Assembly (NCBI GenBank): GCA_964649415.1
Contig: CAZYSK010000140.1
Location: 1 to 11,062 of the forward strand
DNA from: CAZYSK01 sp964649415
GTDB taxonomy: Bacteria; Chloroflexota; Anaerolineae; B4-G1
Length of the DNA stretch: 11,062 nt
Reading direction: 5' to 3'
Of the stretch, positions 1-7,980 are shown piece after piece. How positions within the stretch are numbered: the stretch's first letter is position 1; the number at the start of each line of letters is the position of its first letter. Below the pieces are notes generated by a model. The model made no database searches and was not told where the DNA came from. It worked only from the letters and a program-made list of their open reading frames with translations. Made by a program: the position numbers and the translations under genes.

Positions 1-1839
1 CTCCTCGTTGGCCTGTTCCAGCTCGACCGCGTAGCGTTGCAACCGCTCCTCCGCCTGCTTGCGTTCGGAGATGTCAACGACGACGCCGAGCGTGCCTTCG
101 AAGCCGCCGTCTTTCGTCGTCAGAGGTGATGCGGAGACGAGCATATTTACGACCGATCCGGCCTTGTGGCGCAGCCTGGTCTCGTAGTGGCTGCGTGACC
201 CTGCTATTCTCTGCTGTGTCGCCGCCTGCAACTGCCCAAATTCCTCTTGGTCTGTTAGTTGAGCCAGGTTCAGCCCCACCAGTTCTTCCTGGGTATATCC
301 CAGCATCTCGGCAAAGGCCAGGTTGGTGAACGTGATGTTCTCCTCTAGGTCGACGATGCTGATGCCTGCCAGAGCTGCCTCCGTCGCGGCGCGGTAGCGT
401 TCCTCGCTCTCTCGCAGGGCCTCCTCCATCCGCTTGCGCTCGGTGATGTCCCTGGCGATGCCTATGGCGTGCCATTCCCCCTTGATCCTGACCGACGAGA
501 GGGAGAGTTCCATGGGGAATGCCTCCCCGCCCTTTCGCGTGCCCATCAGTTCGAACGTTTTCCCAATGATAGGGCCTTGCCCCGTATGCCGGAATCCCTC
601 AAAGCCCTTGACAGAAGCCTCAAGCGCCCTCTCAGGTACGAGGAGTTGGTGCAGGCTATTTCCGATCGCTGCGCCGGCCGTGTAGCCGAATATGTTCTGC
701 GCAGCCTTGTTCCAGTAGGAGATGTCTCCTTGCGCGTCTATCATAATGATGGCATCTTGGGCGGATGCACTGATACTGCGGAACATCTCCTCGCTGTCCC
801 GCAGCGCCTCCTGCACACGCCTGCGCTCGGTGATGTCTATGCCGGTGCCGATGACGTGTTCGACATGGCCCTCATCGTCGACCAGGACGCTGTTTGACCA
901 CGTGATCAGCCGCCGATCCCCACCCTTGGTGATCCAGTAATCCTCGGCCTCGTTCGGGAGCTTGCGCGTGCACAGCTCCTGGAAGACTGCTTTGACGGGT
1001 TCCACTAACTCCGGAGGCAGGAAGAGATCCCAGACGGGCTTGCCCTTGACCTCGTCGAACGAGTAGCCGGTTGCCCGCTCGCAGGCCCGGTTGAAGCGGA
1101 CGATGCGTCCCCCCGAATCGAGTACGACCACCAGTGCCCCGGTCGTGTTGAGGACCGCTGCGATGAAATTGCGCTCCGCGGTCAGTTCGCGCGCCCGGGT
1201 TTCCAGGGCATCGCGACTGGCCTGTAGTTCGCGATTGCTCTGGGCCAGGACCTGGGCGTTCCGGCGAGCGCGCTCGAAGCCCTCGGCGATGTTGTTCACG
1301 GCGGTCCGCAGCAGAAACGTCGCCATCATCAGGACGCCGGCCAGTATGAACCAGTCGGCGAACTCGACCGAGGGGGGAAGGTTGAACAGGAGCGCGCCGC
1401 TGGTCTCCACGTAGAATACACCCAGCGTGGCCAGTATGGCTAACAGGCCGAAGACGAGCGCGGTGCGTCCGCCTAGGAGCAGGGCCGCGATGGCGATGAC
1501 CAGGAAGTAGGCGCTGGCGGCGTTCCCGCGCACGCCGCCGAACACGTATATCGTGGCGGTGGCCATGATGAGCAGTGCGCATACGAGCACCAAGCTGGCG
1601 GCGCGCACGTGACCTCGGCGCATAAGGCGCTTCATGCCCAGAGCTACGGCGACCATGGCGCTGGCTATCAGCAGATTGAAGATCCTGTAGACCGAGGATG
1701 GGATGGTCAGAATCCCTACCAGCAGGATCGTCAACGTGGTGAGGACGAGGAGGATGGTATTCAGTAACCTGGCAGCCCGCGTTTTTTCTTCGTCCTCGAA
1801 AACCGGTGCAGCAAGGAAGCTTCTGATCTGGGAAAGCAT
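1..1839 (-). CDS. Membrane PAS-domain sensor (probable histidine kinase), C-terminus cut by the window edge
   Basis: The reading frame is open from the ATG at 1839 to base 1 (613 codons, no stop), so the protein continues outside the window. Residues 1-24 are cytoplasmic. About six hydrophobic helices follow (roughly 25-45, 50-68, 80-100, 108-124, 125-143, 162-180), then a coiled-coil-like linker (183-222). Three PAS/PAC units come next, at about 223-345, 346-470 and 476-600. Each ends in the usual linker (DITERRR, DITERKR, DISERKQ). A new helix starts at 600-613, where a HisKA dimerisation domain would normally begin. The family role is to sense an intracellular or membrane signal through PAS and autophosphorylate, but the HisKA/HATPase core is not visible, so kinase activity is inferred; a GGDEF output is possible instead. 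An AGAGG Shine-Dalgarno (1848-1852) lies 8 nt upstream of the ATG. It is the third gene of an operon with the two upstream regulators. Apparent long frames inside it on either strand are shadows. Confidence 0.9.
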   Translation of the reverse strand, partial: MLSQIRSFLAAPVFEDEEKTRAARLLNTILLVLTTLTILLVGILTIPSSVYRIFNLLIASAMVAVALGMKRLMRRGHVRAASLVLVCALLIMATATIYVFGGVRGNAASAYFLVIAIAALLLGGRTALVFGLLAILATLGVFYVETSGALLFNLPPSVEFADWFILAGVLMMATFLLRTAVNNIAEGFERARRNAQVLAQSNRELQASRDALETRARELTAERNFIAAVLNTTGALVVVLDSGGRIVRFNRACERATGYSFDEVKGKPVWDLFLPPELVEPVKAVFQELCTRKLPNEAEDYWITKGGDRRLITWSNSVLVDDEGHVEHVIGTGIDITERRRVQEALRDSEEMFRSISASAQDAIIMIDAQGDISYWNKAAQNIFGYTAGAAIGNSLHQLLVPERALEASVKGFEGFRHTGQGPIIGKTFELMGTRKGGEAFPMELSLSSVRIKGEWHAIGIARDITERKRMEEALRESEERYRAATEAALAGISIVDLEENITFTNLAFAEMLGYTQEELVGLNLAQLTDQEEFGQLQAATQQRIAGSRSHYETRLRHKAGSVVNMLVSASPLTTKDGGFEGTLGVVVDISERKQAEERLQRYAVELEQANEE

Positions 1840-1875
1840 AGTTGTTGCCTCTGCTCCGTCGCTCTACGTGGGCTC

Positions 1876-1894
1876 CCGTGCGCTTCTCGCACGG
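1876..1894 (-). other. Intercistronic hairpin between response regulator and sensor genes
   Basis: A perfect 7-bp inverted repeat (CCGTGCG / CGCACGG) with a 5-nt loop fills part of the 64-nt gap between the response-regulator stop and the sensor start. No T-run follows on the minus strand, so it is not a standard intrinsic terminator. It could set mRNA stability or the relative expression of the two genes; that is inference. Confidence 0.5.
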
Positions 1895-1903
1895 TGATGC
1901 AGT

Positions 1904-2296
1904 TTACTGCCCATCTGTTGCCTCTTTGGGACGGAGGAATCTCGTCACCTGTTCGGGAAACGCGCGTGTGTCGATGGGCTTGGTGATATAGCCATCGCAG
2001 CCGGCAGCCTTCGCCCGCTCGCGCTCGTCATCCATGGCGTGAGCCGTGAGCGCCACGATGGGGGTGTCGGCAGTCTCTGGCTGTGCCTTCAGCGTCCGTG
2101 TAGCGTCGTACCCGCTGATCTTGGGCAGTTGCATATCCATCAGGATGAGATCCGGCTTTTCGCGCGTGGCGATGTCAACCGCCTCCTGGCCGTCCACGGC
2201 GATCAACAAGCGGTAACCGGAGGGCCGGAGGACGGTCTCGACCAGCTTGCGGTTTAGTGCGCTGTCTTCTACGAGCAGAATGGTTTCGTTGTTCAC
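1904..2296 (-). CDS. Single-domain response regulator (CheY/DivK-like receiver)
   Basis: This 130-residue protein is a complete receiver domain with no output domain. The phosphorylation machinery is intact: acidic pair E10/D11, phosphoacceptor D54 in the LILMDMQLP strand, T84 in IVALTAHAM, and K106 in the YITKP motif. It would pass phosphoryl groups between a kinase and another partner, or act by protein-protein contact. The nearest candidate kinase is the PAS sensor encoded 64 nt downstream. The start is GTG, not ATG. A strong AGGAGG (complement at 2306-2311) sits 9 nt upstream, which fixes the start. The gene begins 25 nt after the HTH-receiver gene stops, so the two are very likely cotranscribed. 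DivK-like phosphorelay proteins and the receivers of hybrid kinases share this sequence type, so the exact role cannot be decided from sequence alone. Confidence 0.95.
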   Translation of the reverse strand: MNNETILLVEDSALNRKLVETVLRPSGYRLLIAVDGQEAVDIATREKPDLILMDMQLPKISGYDATRTLKAQPETADTPIVALTAHAMDDERERAKAAGCDGYITKPIDTRAFPEQVTRFLRPKEATDGQ

Positions 2297-2321
2297 AGGG
2301 AAGTTCCTCCTCTCAATTCAG

Positions 2322-2891
2322 TCAGTCTGCCACACGCGTCAGCGCCGCTCCCAATCTTGCTTCCAGATCGGTGCTGCCGTCGGCAGTGCTGACGTAGGCG
2401 TCGGCGCCAGCACCGCGCGCGGCCTCCTCAGACTCCGGATCACCGACGGCCAGCACGGCGACGGCTTCGCACTCTGGCGTGGCACGCAACCACCGGCAAA
2501 GGGCCAGGCCATCCAATGTGGAGCTGGTGGTATCGAGCACCACGATGTCGGGCTGGAAGCGTGCGACCTGCACACCGGCCTCGTAGTCGTTCCCTGCCTG
2601 AGCCACGTCCAGATGCTCATGGCTCTGAAGCGCCTGGACCAGTTTGCCGGCATTTGGGCTGTCGCTCACGACCAGTGCCCGCGGCCGGGACGACGTGCGC
2701 AGCGTTGCGTCCACGGGCATGTGATAGGTCCTCAAGAAGGACAGGAGGTCGGCCCGCAATATGCGGTGGTGCCCTCCTGGTGTGGCATAGGCTTTGAGTT
2801 TGCCTTCCTTGATCCAGTTGACGACGGTGGCCTGAGAAACGTGGCAGTACTTGGCGGCCTCTCCTGTAGTCATAGGCTCTGTATTGGACAT
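2322..2891 (-). CDS. HTH DNA-binding protein fused to a degenerate receiver domain
   Basis: This is a 189-residue protein of inverted architecture. Residues 6-54 form an excisionase/MerR-type helix-turn-helix (TTGEAAKYCHVSQATVVNWI, then GKLKAYATPGGHHR, typical of HTH_17 proteins). Residues 70-187 fold-match a receiver. The receiver keeps the central Asp (D120, in IVVLDTTSS) but has only one acidic-pocket residue (D77, preceded by Ser). It lacks the conserved Thr after strand 4 (VAVLAVGD) and lacks the Lys of the KP motif (AYVSTAD). It is therefore probably phosphorylation-independent, or phosphorylated in an unusual way. The likely role is transcriptional control, perhaps of its own operon. 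The start is the ATG at 2891 with a GGGAGG-type Shine-Dalgarno (complement at 2901-2906). It is the first gene after a strong promoter and lies 25 nt before the response-regulator gene. Target genes are unknown. Confidence 0.93.
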   Translation of the reverse strand: MSNTEPMTTGEAAKYCHVSQATVVNWIKEGKLKAYATPGGHHRILRADLLSFLRTYHMPVDATLRTSSRPRALVVSDSPNAGKLVQALQSHEHLDVAQAGNDYEAGVQVARFQPDIVVLDTTSSTLDGLALCRWLRATPECEAVAVLAVGDPESEEAARGAGADAYVSTADGSTDLEARLGAALTRVAD

Positions 2892-2972
2892 GTGATGCTT
2901 CCTCCCCAGATCACTGCCGGTTTGGCGCGGGTGAAATACGACTGATTTTAGGATTATTTTAGTCTCTTGTTG

Positions 2973-3001
2973 ATTATAGGGTTTTCGGGAGTTGGGGTCA
3001 A
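2973..3001 (-). promoter_or_regulatory. Sigma-70-type promoter of the HTH-receiver / response regulator / PAS sensor operon
   Basis: On the minus strand the -35 is TTGACC (2996-3001) and the -10 is TATAAT (2973-2978), with an exact 17-bp spacer. Transcription would begin near 2966, giving a leader of about 75 nt before the ATG at 2891. This matches the consensus in 11 of 12 positions. The rest of the 189-bp gap between 2892 and 3080 shows no gene. Confidence 0.8.
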
Positions 3002-3080
3002 TGGGAAGATGGTACCAGTCAGGGGGGCACTAGGAGGAAGGTACTATTGGTGCCTGCACGCAGGTACAAACTGCGTCGTG

Positions 3081-4712
3081 CTACTCCCGAATCAGCACCA
3101 ATGTCCCTAGTTCAGCCCATTCGTAGAGTTTGGCAGCCTCGTCTAGACCGATCACGATGCAGCCGTAGGAGACCGGGCGGCCCAGGTGGCCCTCCCACAG
3201 GCGCGCACCACTGGAGAGCGTCGGCAGCGCGTGGATGCCGTTGGTGAAGTCCGGCCCGGTGCGGTAGATTCCCATGAAGTGCGGCATCCAGAGGTCCCAA
3301 CTCGAGGCGTAGGCTTCCTCTTCCTTGCTCAGTACCTGGAAGGTGCCCGTCAGCGTCGGCGAGGAGGCGATGCCGGTCGAGCAGACGAAGTCGTGGACGG
3401 GAACGTCTCCCTCGTAGGCGAGCAGCCGCTGGTCGGACACGTCCACCACGATGCGCCGGTCGGCGACGATTGGCAGAGGGAAGAGCACGTCTACTGAGGG
3501 GATGACGATCTGCTGGCCTGGCCGCAGTTCGCCGGGTTCAATGCCTGGATTGGCCTCGCTCAGCCGCCAGACAGGAAATCCGTGCGCCCGCGCCACCGAC
3601 ATCAACGTGTCGCCTGGCTGCACGACGTACACGTGCGGCGGGTGGGCCAGCGCGACGGTGGCCTGATTCTGGCCGGCCTCGACCGCCGCCTGCACTGCCG
3701 GCAGTGTCGCCTCGACATCGAACACTGCCTCGTTGGCCTGGGATGTGGTTCCCGCGTCTCCCGCCAGGTGCTGCAAGGTGGTGCGGACGGCTGCCTCCTC
3801 CACAGTCAGCAGGAGCTGTGCGTGCTCGGCATCGCCCGCAGTCGCCATTGGCTGTACGATCAGCCAACGCGCGACCTCTTCTGGCGCTACGGTCCACGTC
3901 GCGTTGAAGGCGGTCAGCGGGTCGTCGGCCACGAGCAGGAAGGGCTGTGATAGCAGGGTCTCGGCACGCTCTTGTGCCGGGCTGGGGTCCTGAATGGCAG
4001 GAGGCACCGGGCGGGTCAGTATCTCCATCACCAATCCTTCGCGACCGGCGCCTACCGCGTAGGGCAGGGCGGCGACGGTCGCCTCGGTGTCCAGCGCCAG
4101 GCCTGCCTGGGACGGCACGGGGATGAGTTCGACGCGGCCGGCATTGGATTGGATGATGAGCGTGGCATCCACAGGGGGGATGCCCACTTCGGGGGCCAGC
4201 GCCTCCAGCGCGGCACTGGCCTGAGCCGGGTCGGGGAGCACGATCACAGGTGAGAGCGGCCAGCCAGCCAGGAGCGCGCGCAGTTGCGCCGTCGTCTGAG
4301 CAGCAGCGTTTCCCTCGCGCCCCACACGGTAACCCAGGCGGGCAGTGCTCAGGGGATCGAGACGGATGCCCGCGTCGGCCCACGAGCGACGCCACGTGCG
4401 CTCTCCGTCCCGCAGCGTGAGGGGCAGCGTGGCCGGGTCCAGTGGACCGCCGGCACCCTGCCGGCTTAGGGCCGCCGCAGCCTCATCCACCGTCAGTCCG
4501 CTCAGGTCCACGCCGTGGACGTTCACACCGGGGTAGATGCGGCCAGCGTAGTGCTGGCGGTAGGCTCTGCTGGCCAGCGCCGTCCCGCTCGCCCCGAGGC
4601 ACATCACGACGATGGCCAGGCCCCCGGCAACTAACACCCACCGGGGAGTGTGCTGACGTGCCTGCGTCCCGTGGTCTCTCGACTTGGTGGCTGTCCGCTT
4701 AGTGTTTGCCAT
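3081..4712 (-). CDS. L,D-transpeptidase with membrane anchor, PG-binding region, LysM and YkuD catalytic domain
   Basis: This 543-residue envelope enzyme is predicted to form or remodel peptidoglycan cross-links outside the membrane. Residues 1-24 are basic and 25-48 hydrophobic, giving a signal anchor. A PG-binding region of the kind found beside VanW and YkuD domains starts at about 55 (YAGRIYPGVNVHGVDLSG) and extends towards 240. A LysM domain lies at 360-405 (YVVQPGDTL to GQQIVIP). The YkuD domain spans 419-543. Its catalytic motif has H494 and C518, but the usual Ser-His-Gly-Cys is S515-Y516-G517-C518, with Tyr in place of His. The nucleophilic Cys and upstream His are kept, so activity is likely. 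The ATG at 4712 has no visible Shine-Dalgarno; a promoter lies about 40 nt upstream. The gene is divergent from uvrB and is followed by the promoter of the next operon on the same strand, so it is probably monocistronic. Confidence 0.93.
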   Translation of the reverse strand: MANTKRTATKSRDHGTQARQHTPRWVLVAGGLAIVVMCLGASGTALASRAYRQHYAGRIYPGVNVHGVDLSGLTVDEAAAALSRQGAGGPLDPATLPLTLRDGERTWRRSWADAGIRLDPLSTARLGYRVGREGNAAAQTTAQLRALLAGWPLSPVIVLPDPAQASAALEALAPEVGIPPVDATLIIQSNAGRVELIPVPSQAGLALDTEATVAALPYAVGAGREGLVMEILTRPVPPAIQDPSPAQERAETLLSQPFLLVADDPLTAFNATWTVAPEEVARWLIVQPMATAGDAEHAQLLLTVEEAAVRTTLQHLAGDAGTTSQANEAVFDVEATLPAVQAAVEAGQNQATVALAHPPHVYVVQPGDTLMSVARAHGFPVWRLSEANPGIEPGELRPGQQIVIPSVDVLFPLPIVADRRIVVDVSDQRLLAYEGDVPVHDFVCSTGIASSPTLTGTFQVLSKEEEAYASSWDLWMPHFMGIYRTGPDFTNGIHALPTLSSGARLWEGHLGRPVSYGCIVIGLDEAAKLYEWAELGTLVLIRE

Positions 4713-4750
4713 GCGCGGTTTTTCGTGGGTGACTGGTCATGCTGCCGCCT

Positions 4751-4780
4751 ACGATACCATACACCTGCCCCTGCTGTCAA
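4751..4780 (-). promoter_or_regulatory. Promoter of the L,D-transpeptidase gene
   Basis: On the minus strand the -35 is a perfect TTGACA (4775-4780). An 18-bp spacer separates it from TATCGT (4751-4756), which is preceded by TGG, an extended -10 signal. The leader would be about 32 nt and lacks a Shine-Dalgarno. It lies back to back with the uvrB promoter. Confidence 0.6.
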
Positions 4781-4782
4781 AT

Positions 4783-4812
4783 CTGGCGCTCCGCCCCAAC
4801 ATAGTGTATAAT
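4783..4812 (+). promoter_or_regulatory. uvrB promoter with perfect -10 and weak -35
   Basis: TATAAT at 4807-4812 is a perfect -10. The best upstream match to a -35 is CTGGCG (4783-4788), 18 bp away, which is poor. A weak -35 is common in regulated promoters. The expected start point near 4819 coincides with the SOS box. Confidence 0.6.
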
Positions 4813-4818
4813 GCAATC

Positions 4819-4830
4819 GAACTTACGTTC
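4819..4830 (+). promoter_or_regulatory. LexA/SOS box, Gram-positive type, overlapping the uvrB transcription start
   Basis: The sequence is GAAC-TTAC-GTTC, a perfect GAAC-N4-GTTC palindrome flanked by C on the left and T on the right. The Bacillus-type LexA (DinR) box is CGAAC-N4-GTTCG, so 9 of 10 fixed positions match. It starts 6 bp after the -10 hexamer, where a bound repressor would block initiation. uvrB is a classic SOS gene, which supports the call. LexA itself is not in the window. Confidence 0.75.
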
Positions 4831-4832
4831 TA

Positions 4833-4904
4833 AAGGAGCGCCATCGGAATGGCGCGTTTGTAGGGATGAAGGAGCGCCATCGGAATGGCGCGTTTGTAGG
4901 GATG
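4833..4904 (+). repeat. Two exact 36-bp tandem repeats in the uvrB leader, each with SD, hairpin and mini-ORF
   Basis: Unit 1 is 4833-4868 and unit 2 is 4869-4904. They are identical, and the first 9 bases of a third unit (4905-4913) supply the real uvrB Shine-Dalgarno. Each unit has AAGGAG, then the perfect hairpin GCGCCAT-CGGA-ATGGCGC (4838-4855 and 4874-4891). The ATG in the right arm opens a four-codon frame, Met-Ala-Arg-Leu-stop (4849-4863 and 4885-4899), 10 nt after AAGGAG. The repeat and hairpin are seen directly; translation of the mini-ORFs is inference. Confidence 0.9.
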
Positions 4905-4910
4905 AAGGAG
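4905..4910 (+). promoter_or_regulatory. Shine-Dalgarno that fixes the uvrB start
   Basis: AAGGAG lies 6 nt before the ATG at 4917. In-frame ATGs at 4866 and 4902 fall inside the repeats and have no properly spaced Shine-Dalgarno. They would also add residues before the conserved UvrB N-terminus (FQIVSDFQPTGDQP). The start at 4917 is therefore preferred. Confidence 0.85.
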
Positions 4911-4916
4911 CGCGAC

Positions 4917-6956
<2,040 letters not shown>

Positions 6957-6971
6957 TTGCTCTCTGCCGGC

Positions 6972-6989
6972 GCGCCATCGGAATGGCGC
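6972..6989 (+). repeat. Third copy of the uvrB-leader palindrome, just after uvrB
   Basis: The 18-bp core GCGCCATCGGAATGGCGC recurs exactly, starting 15 bp past the uvrB stop. Similarity to the leader units continues outside the core: GG three bases before it, and a diverged T-x-TG-x-AGGG after it. It is the only notable element in the 64-bp gap between the convergent genes. It forms a 7-bp stem with a CGGA loop but has no T-run, so terminator function is uncertain. Confidence 0.85.
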
Positions 6990-7020
6990 CTCTGGAGGGG
7001 TTGTGGTACGCCGTCCGCAG

Positions 7021-7932
7021 TCAACGGACCCCACGCCGGCCACGACCCCACGCGGCCAGCGCTGACACGACTCCGAGCACTGTCCCGATTCCAAGCATCC
7101 AGTTCTTTACTGAGAGTGACGGCCCGCCAGTCGCCGGCAAGAGGACGGGAACGGGCGCGGGCGTGTACGTCGGTATGGGCGTTGGCGTGGCCGTGGGAAT
7201 TGGCGGTTGTGACGTCGCCGTCGCAGGCGGCGGGGGTTCCGGCGTGGATGTCGGCGGGGGTTCGGGTGTGGACGTCGGCGTAGGTTCTGAGTAGGTGACG
7301 TCCAGGTAGGGGCGGGTGGCGGGGTCGTCGGCGCTCAGGCGGCGGGCAGCGGCCCAATTGCTGGTCATCGCGCCCAGATCGGCGGCTGCCAGCGCCAGGC
7401 CACTGTTGGGCGTCCCGTCGAGCCAGCCCTGCACCAATGACGTGACGTCCCAGTCGTACCAGCCTGCGGTCGAGGACACGTCCCCTGTGCTCACGCTCTC
7501 TGCCAGAGCAGGCCAGTTGCCCATGTCGTTCCATCCCACGCCGACAGGGGTCCACGCCGCAGCCACGCGGTAAACCGACATGGGCGCGCCGCCCGGCCCG
7601 GGCCAGAAGTCGTCCACGTAGACGTGCAGCGTCGCGGAGTGAAGCGTGGCGCCGGCCGGGATGCCGCCGAGGGGGAACTGCAGGTAGGTGCGGCAGAAGA
7701 TGTCGTTGCCAGAGGTCGTTCCGACGTAATTGCCGAAAGGAAGGACAGACGTGCTCCATCGTTCTCCAGAGCCGGGGTCCTCCGAAAGGACGCCTACGCT
7801 CTGGTCAGGGACGATCTGAAGTGCAGTTTGGGCATGGGCAGAGAGGCCCATGGATGCAATCGTCTGCGATGTACTCATCCACGCCAGGCACATACTGGCG
7901 ATGGTGATCAACAGTAACGCTCGTTTCATCAT
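7021..7932 (-). CDS. Secreted DNRLRE-domain surface protein with C-terminal LPATG sorting-type signal
   Basis: This protein of about 303 residues is predicted to be exported. Residues 1-34 form a signal peptide (MMKRALLLITI, probable cleavage after AHA34). Residues 38-215 resemble the DNRLRE domain, a beta-rich module of extracellular proteins: a Leu/Phe-rich strand (YLQFPLGGIPAGATLHSATL), YDWDVTSLVQGW, then a final RPYLDVTYSE strand. Residues 216-262 are a Thr/Pro/Glu linker containing an 8-residue tandem repeat. The C-terminus has LPATG (265-269), a hydrophobic segment (277-295) and the basic tail RGRRGVR, the layout of a sortase substrate. AGGAGG (complement at 7934-7939) sits 1 nt before the ATG at 7932 and 4 nt before the ATG at 7929, so the second ATG may be the true start. 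It is the last gene of the minus-strand operon, 48 bp after the lamin-tail gene. No enzymatic function can be assigned. Confidence 0.85.
   Translation of the reverse strand: MMKRALLLITIASMCLAWMSTSQTIASMGLSAHAQTALQIVPDQSVGVLSEDPGSGERWSTSVLPFGNYVGTTSGNDIFCRTYLQFPLGGIPAGATLHSATLHVYVDDFWPGPGGAPMSVYRVAAAWTPVGVGWNDMGNWPALAESVSTGDVSSTAGWYDWDVTSLVQGWLDGTPNSGLALAAADLGAMTSNWAAARRLSADDPATRPYLDVTYSEPTPTSTPEPPPTSTPEPPPPATATSQPPIPTATPTPIPTYTPAPVPVLLPATGGPSLSVKNWMLGIGTVLGVVSALAAWGRGRRGVR
7228..7275 (-). repeat. 24-bp tandem repeat coding for the Thr/Pro/Glu linker
   Basis: Two 24-bp units encode TSTPEPPP twice (residues 220-235 of the LPATG protein). The DNA copies differ at a few mostly third-codon positions, so the peptide is conserved while the DNA drifts. 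It serves as an extended spacer between the folded domain and the anchor. Confidence 0.7.
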
Positions 7933-7980
7933 GCCTCCTAATGCCTTGTAGTTCTACTTCTCCTACTCTAACTCTAGCAG

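Noticed and set aside
872..1582. Long minus-strand frame (236 codons) inside the PAS sensor gene
   Set aside because: It is Arg/Gly/His-rich, has no recognisable domain, and overlaps the continuous 613-codon PAS frame, which has clear domain structure. It is a shadow typical of high G+C DNA.
2247..2945. 232-codon plus-strand frame opposite the HTH-receiver and response-regulator genes
   Set aside because: It lies antisense to two well-supported genes and their promoter region and has no recognisable domain.
3058..3076. Possible terminator after the transpeptidase gene
   Set aside because: ACGCAG/CTGCGT pair over 6 bp with a 7-nt loop just after the stop, but no T-run follows on the minus strand.
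3538..4395. 285-codon minus-strand frame inside the transpeptidase gene
   Set aside because: Another frame of the same strand with Arg/Gly/Pro-rich composition; the 543-residue frame has all YkuD and LysM motifs.
6983..7294. Plus-strand frame starting in the third palindrome copy
   Set aside because: The ATG is the hairpin arm, there is no suitable Shine-Dalgarno, and the Gly/Val-rich tail is antisense to the Thr/Pro linker of the LPATG protein.
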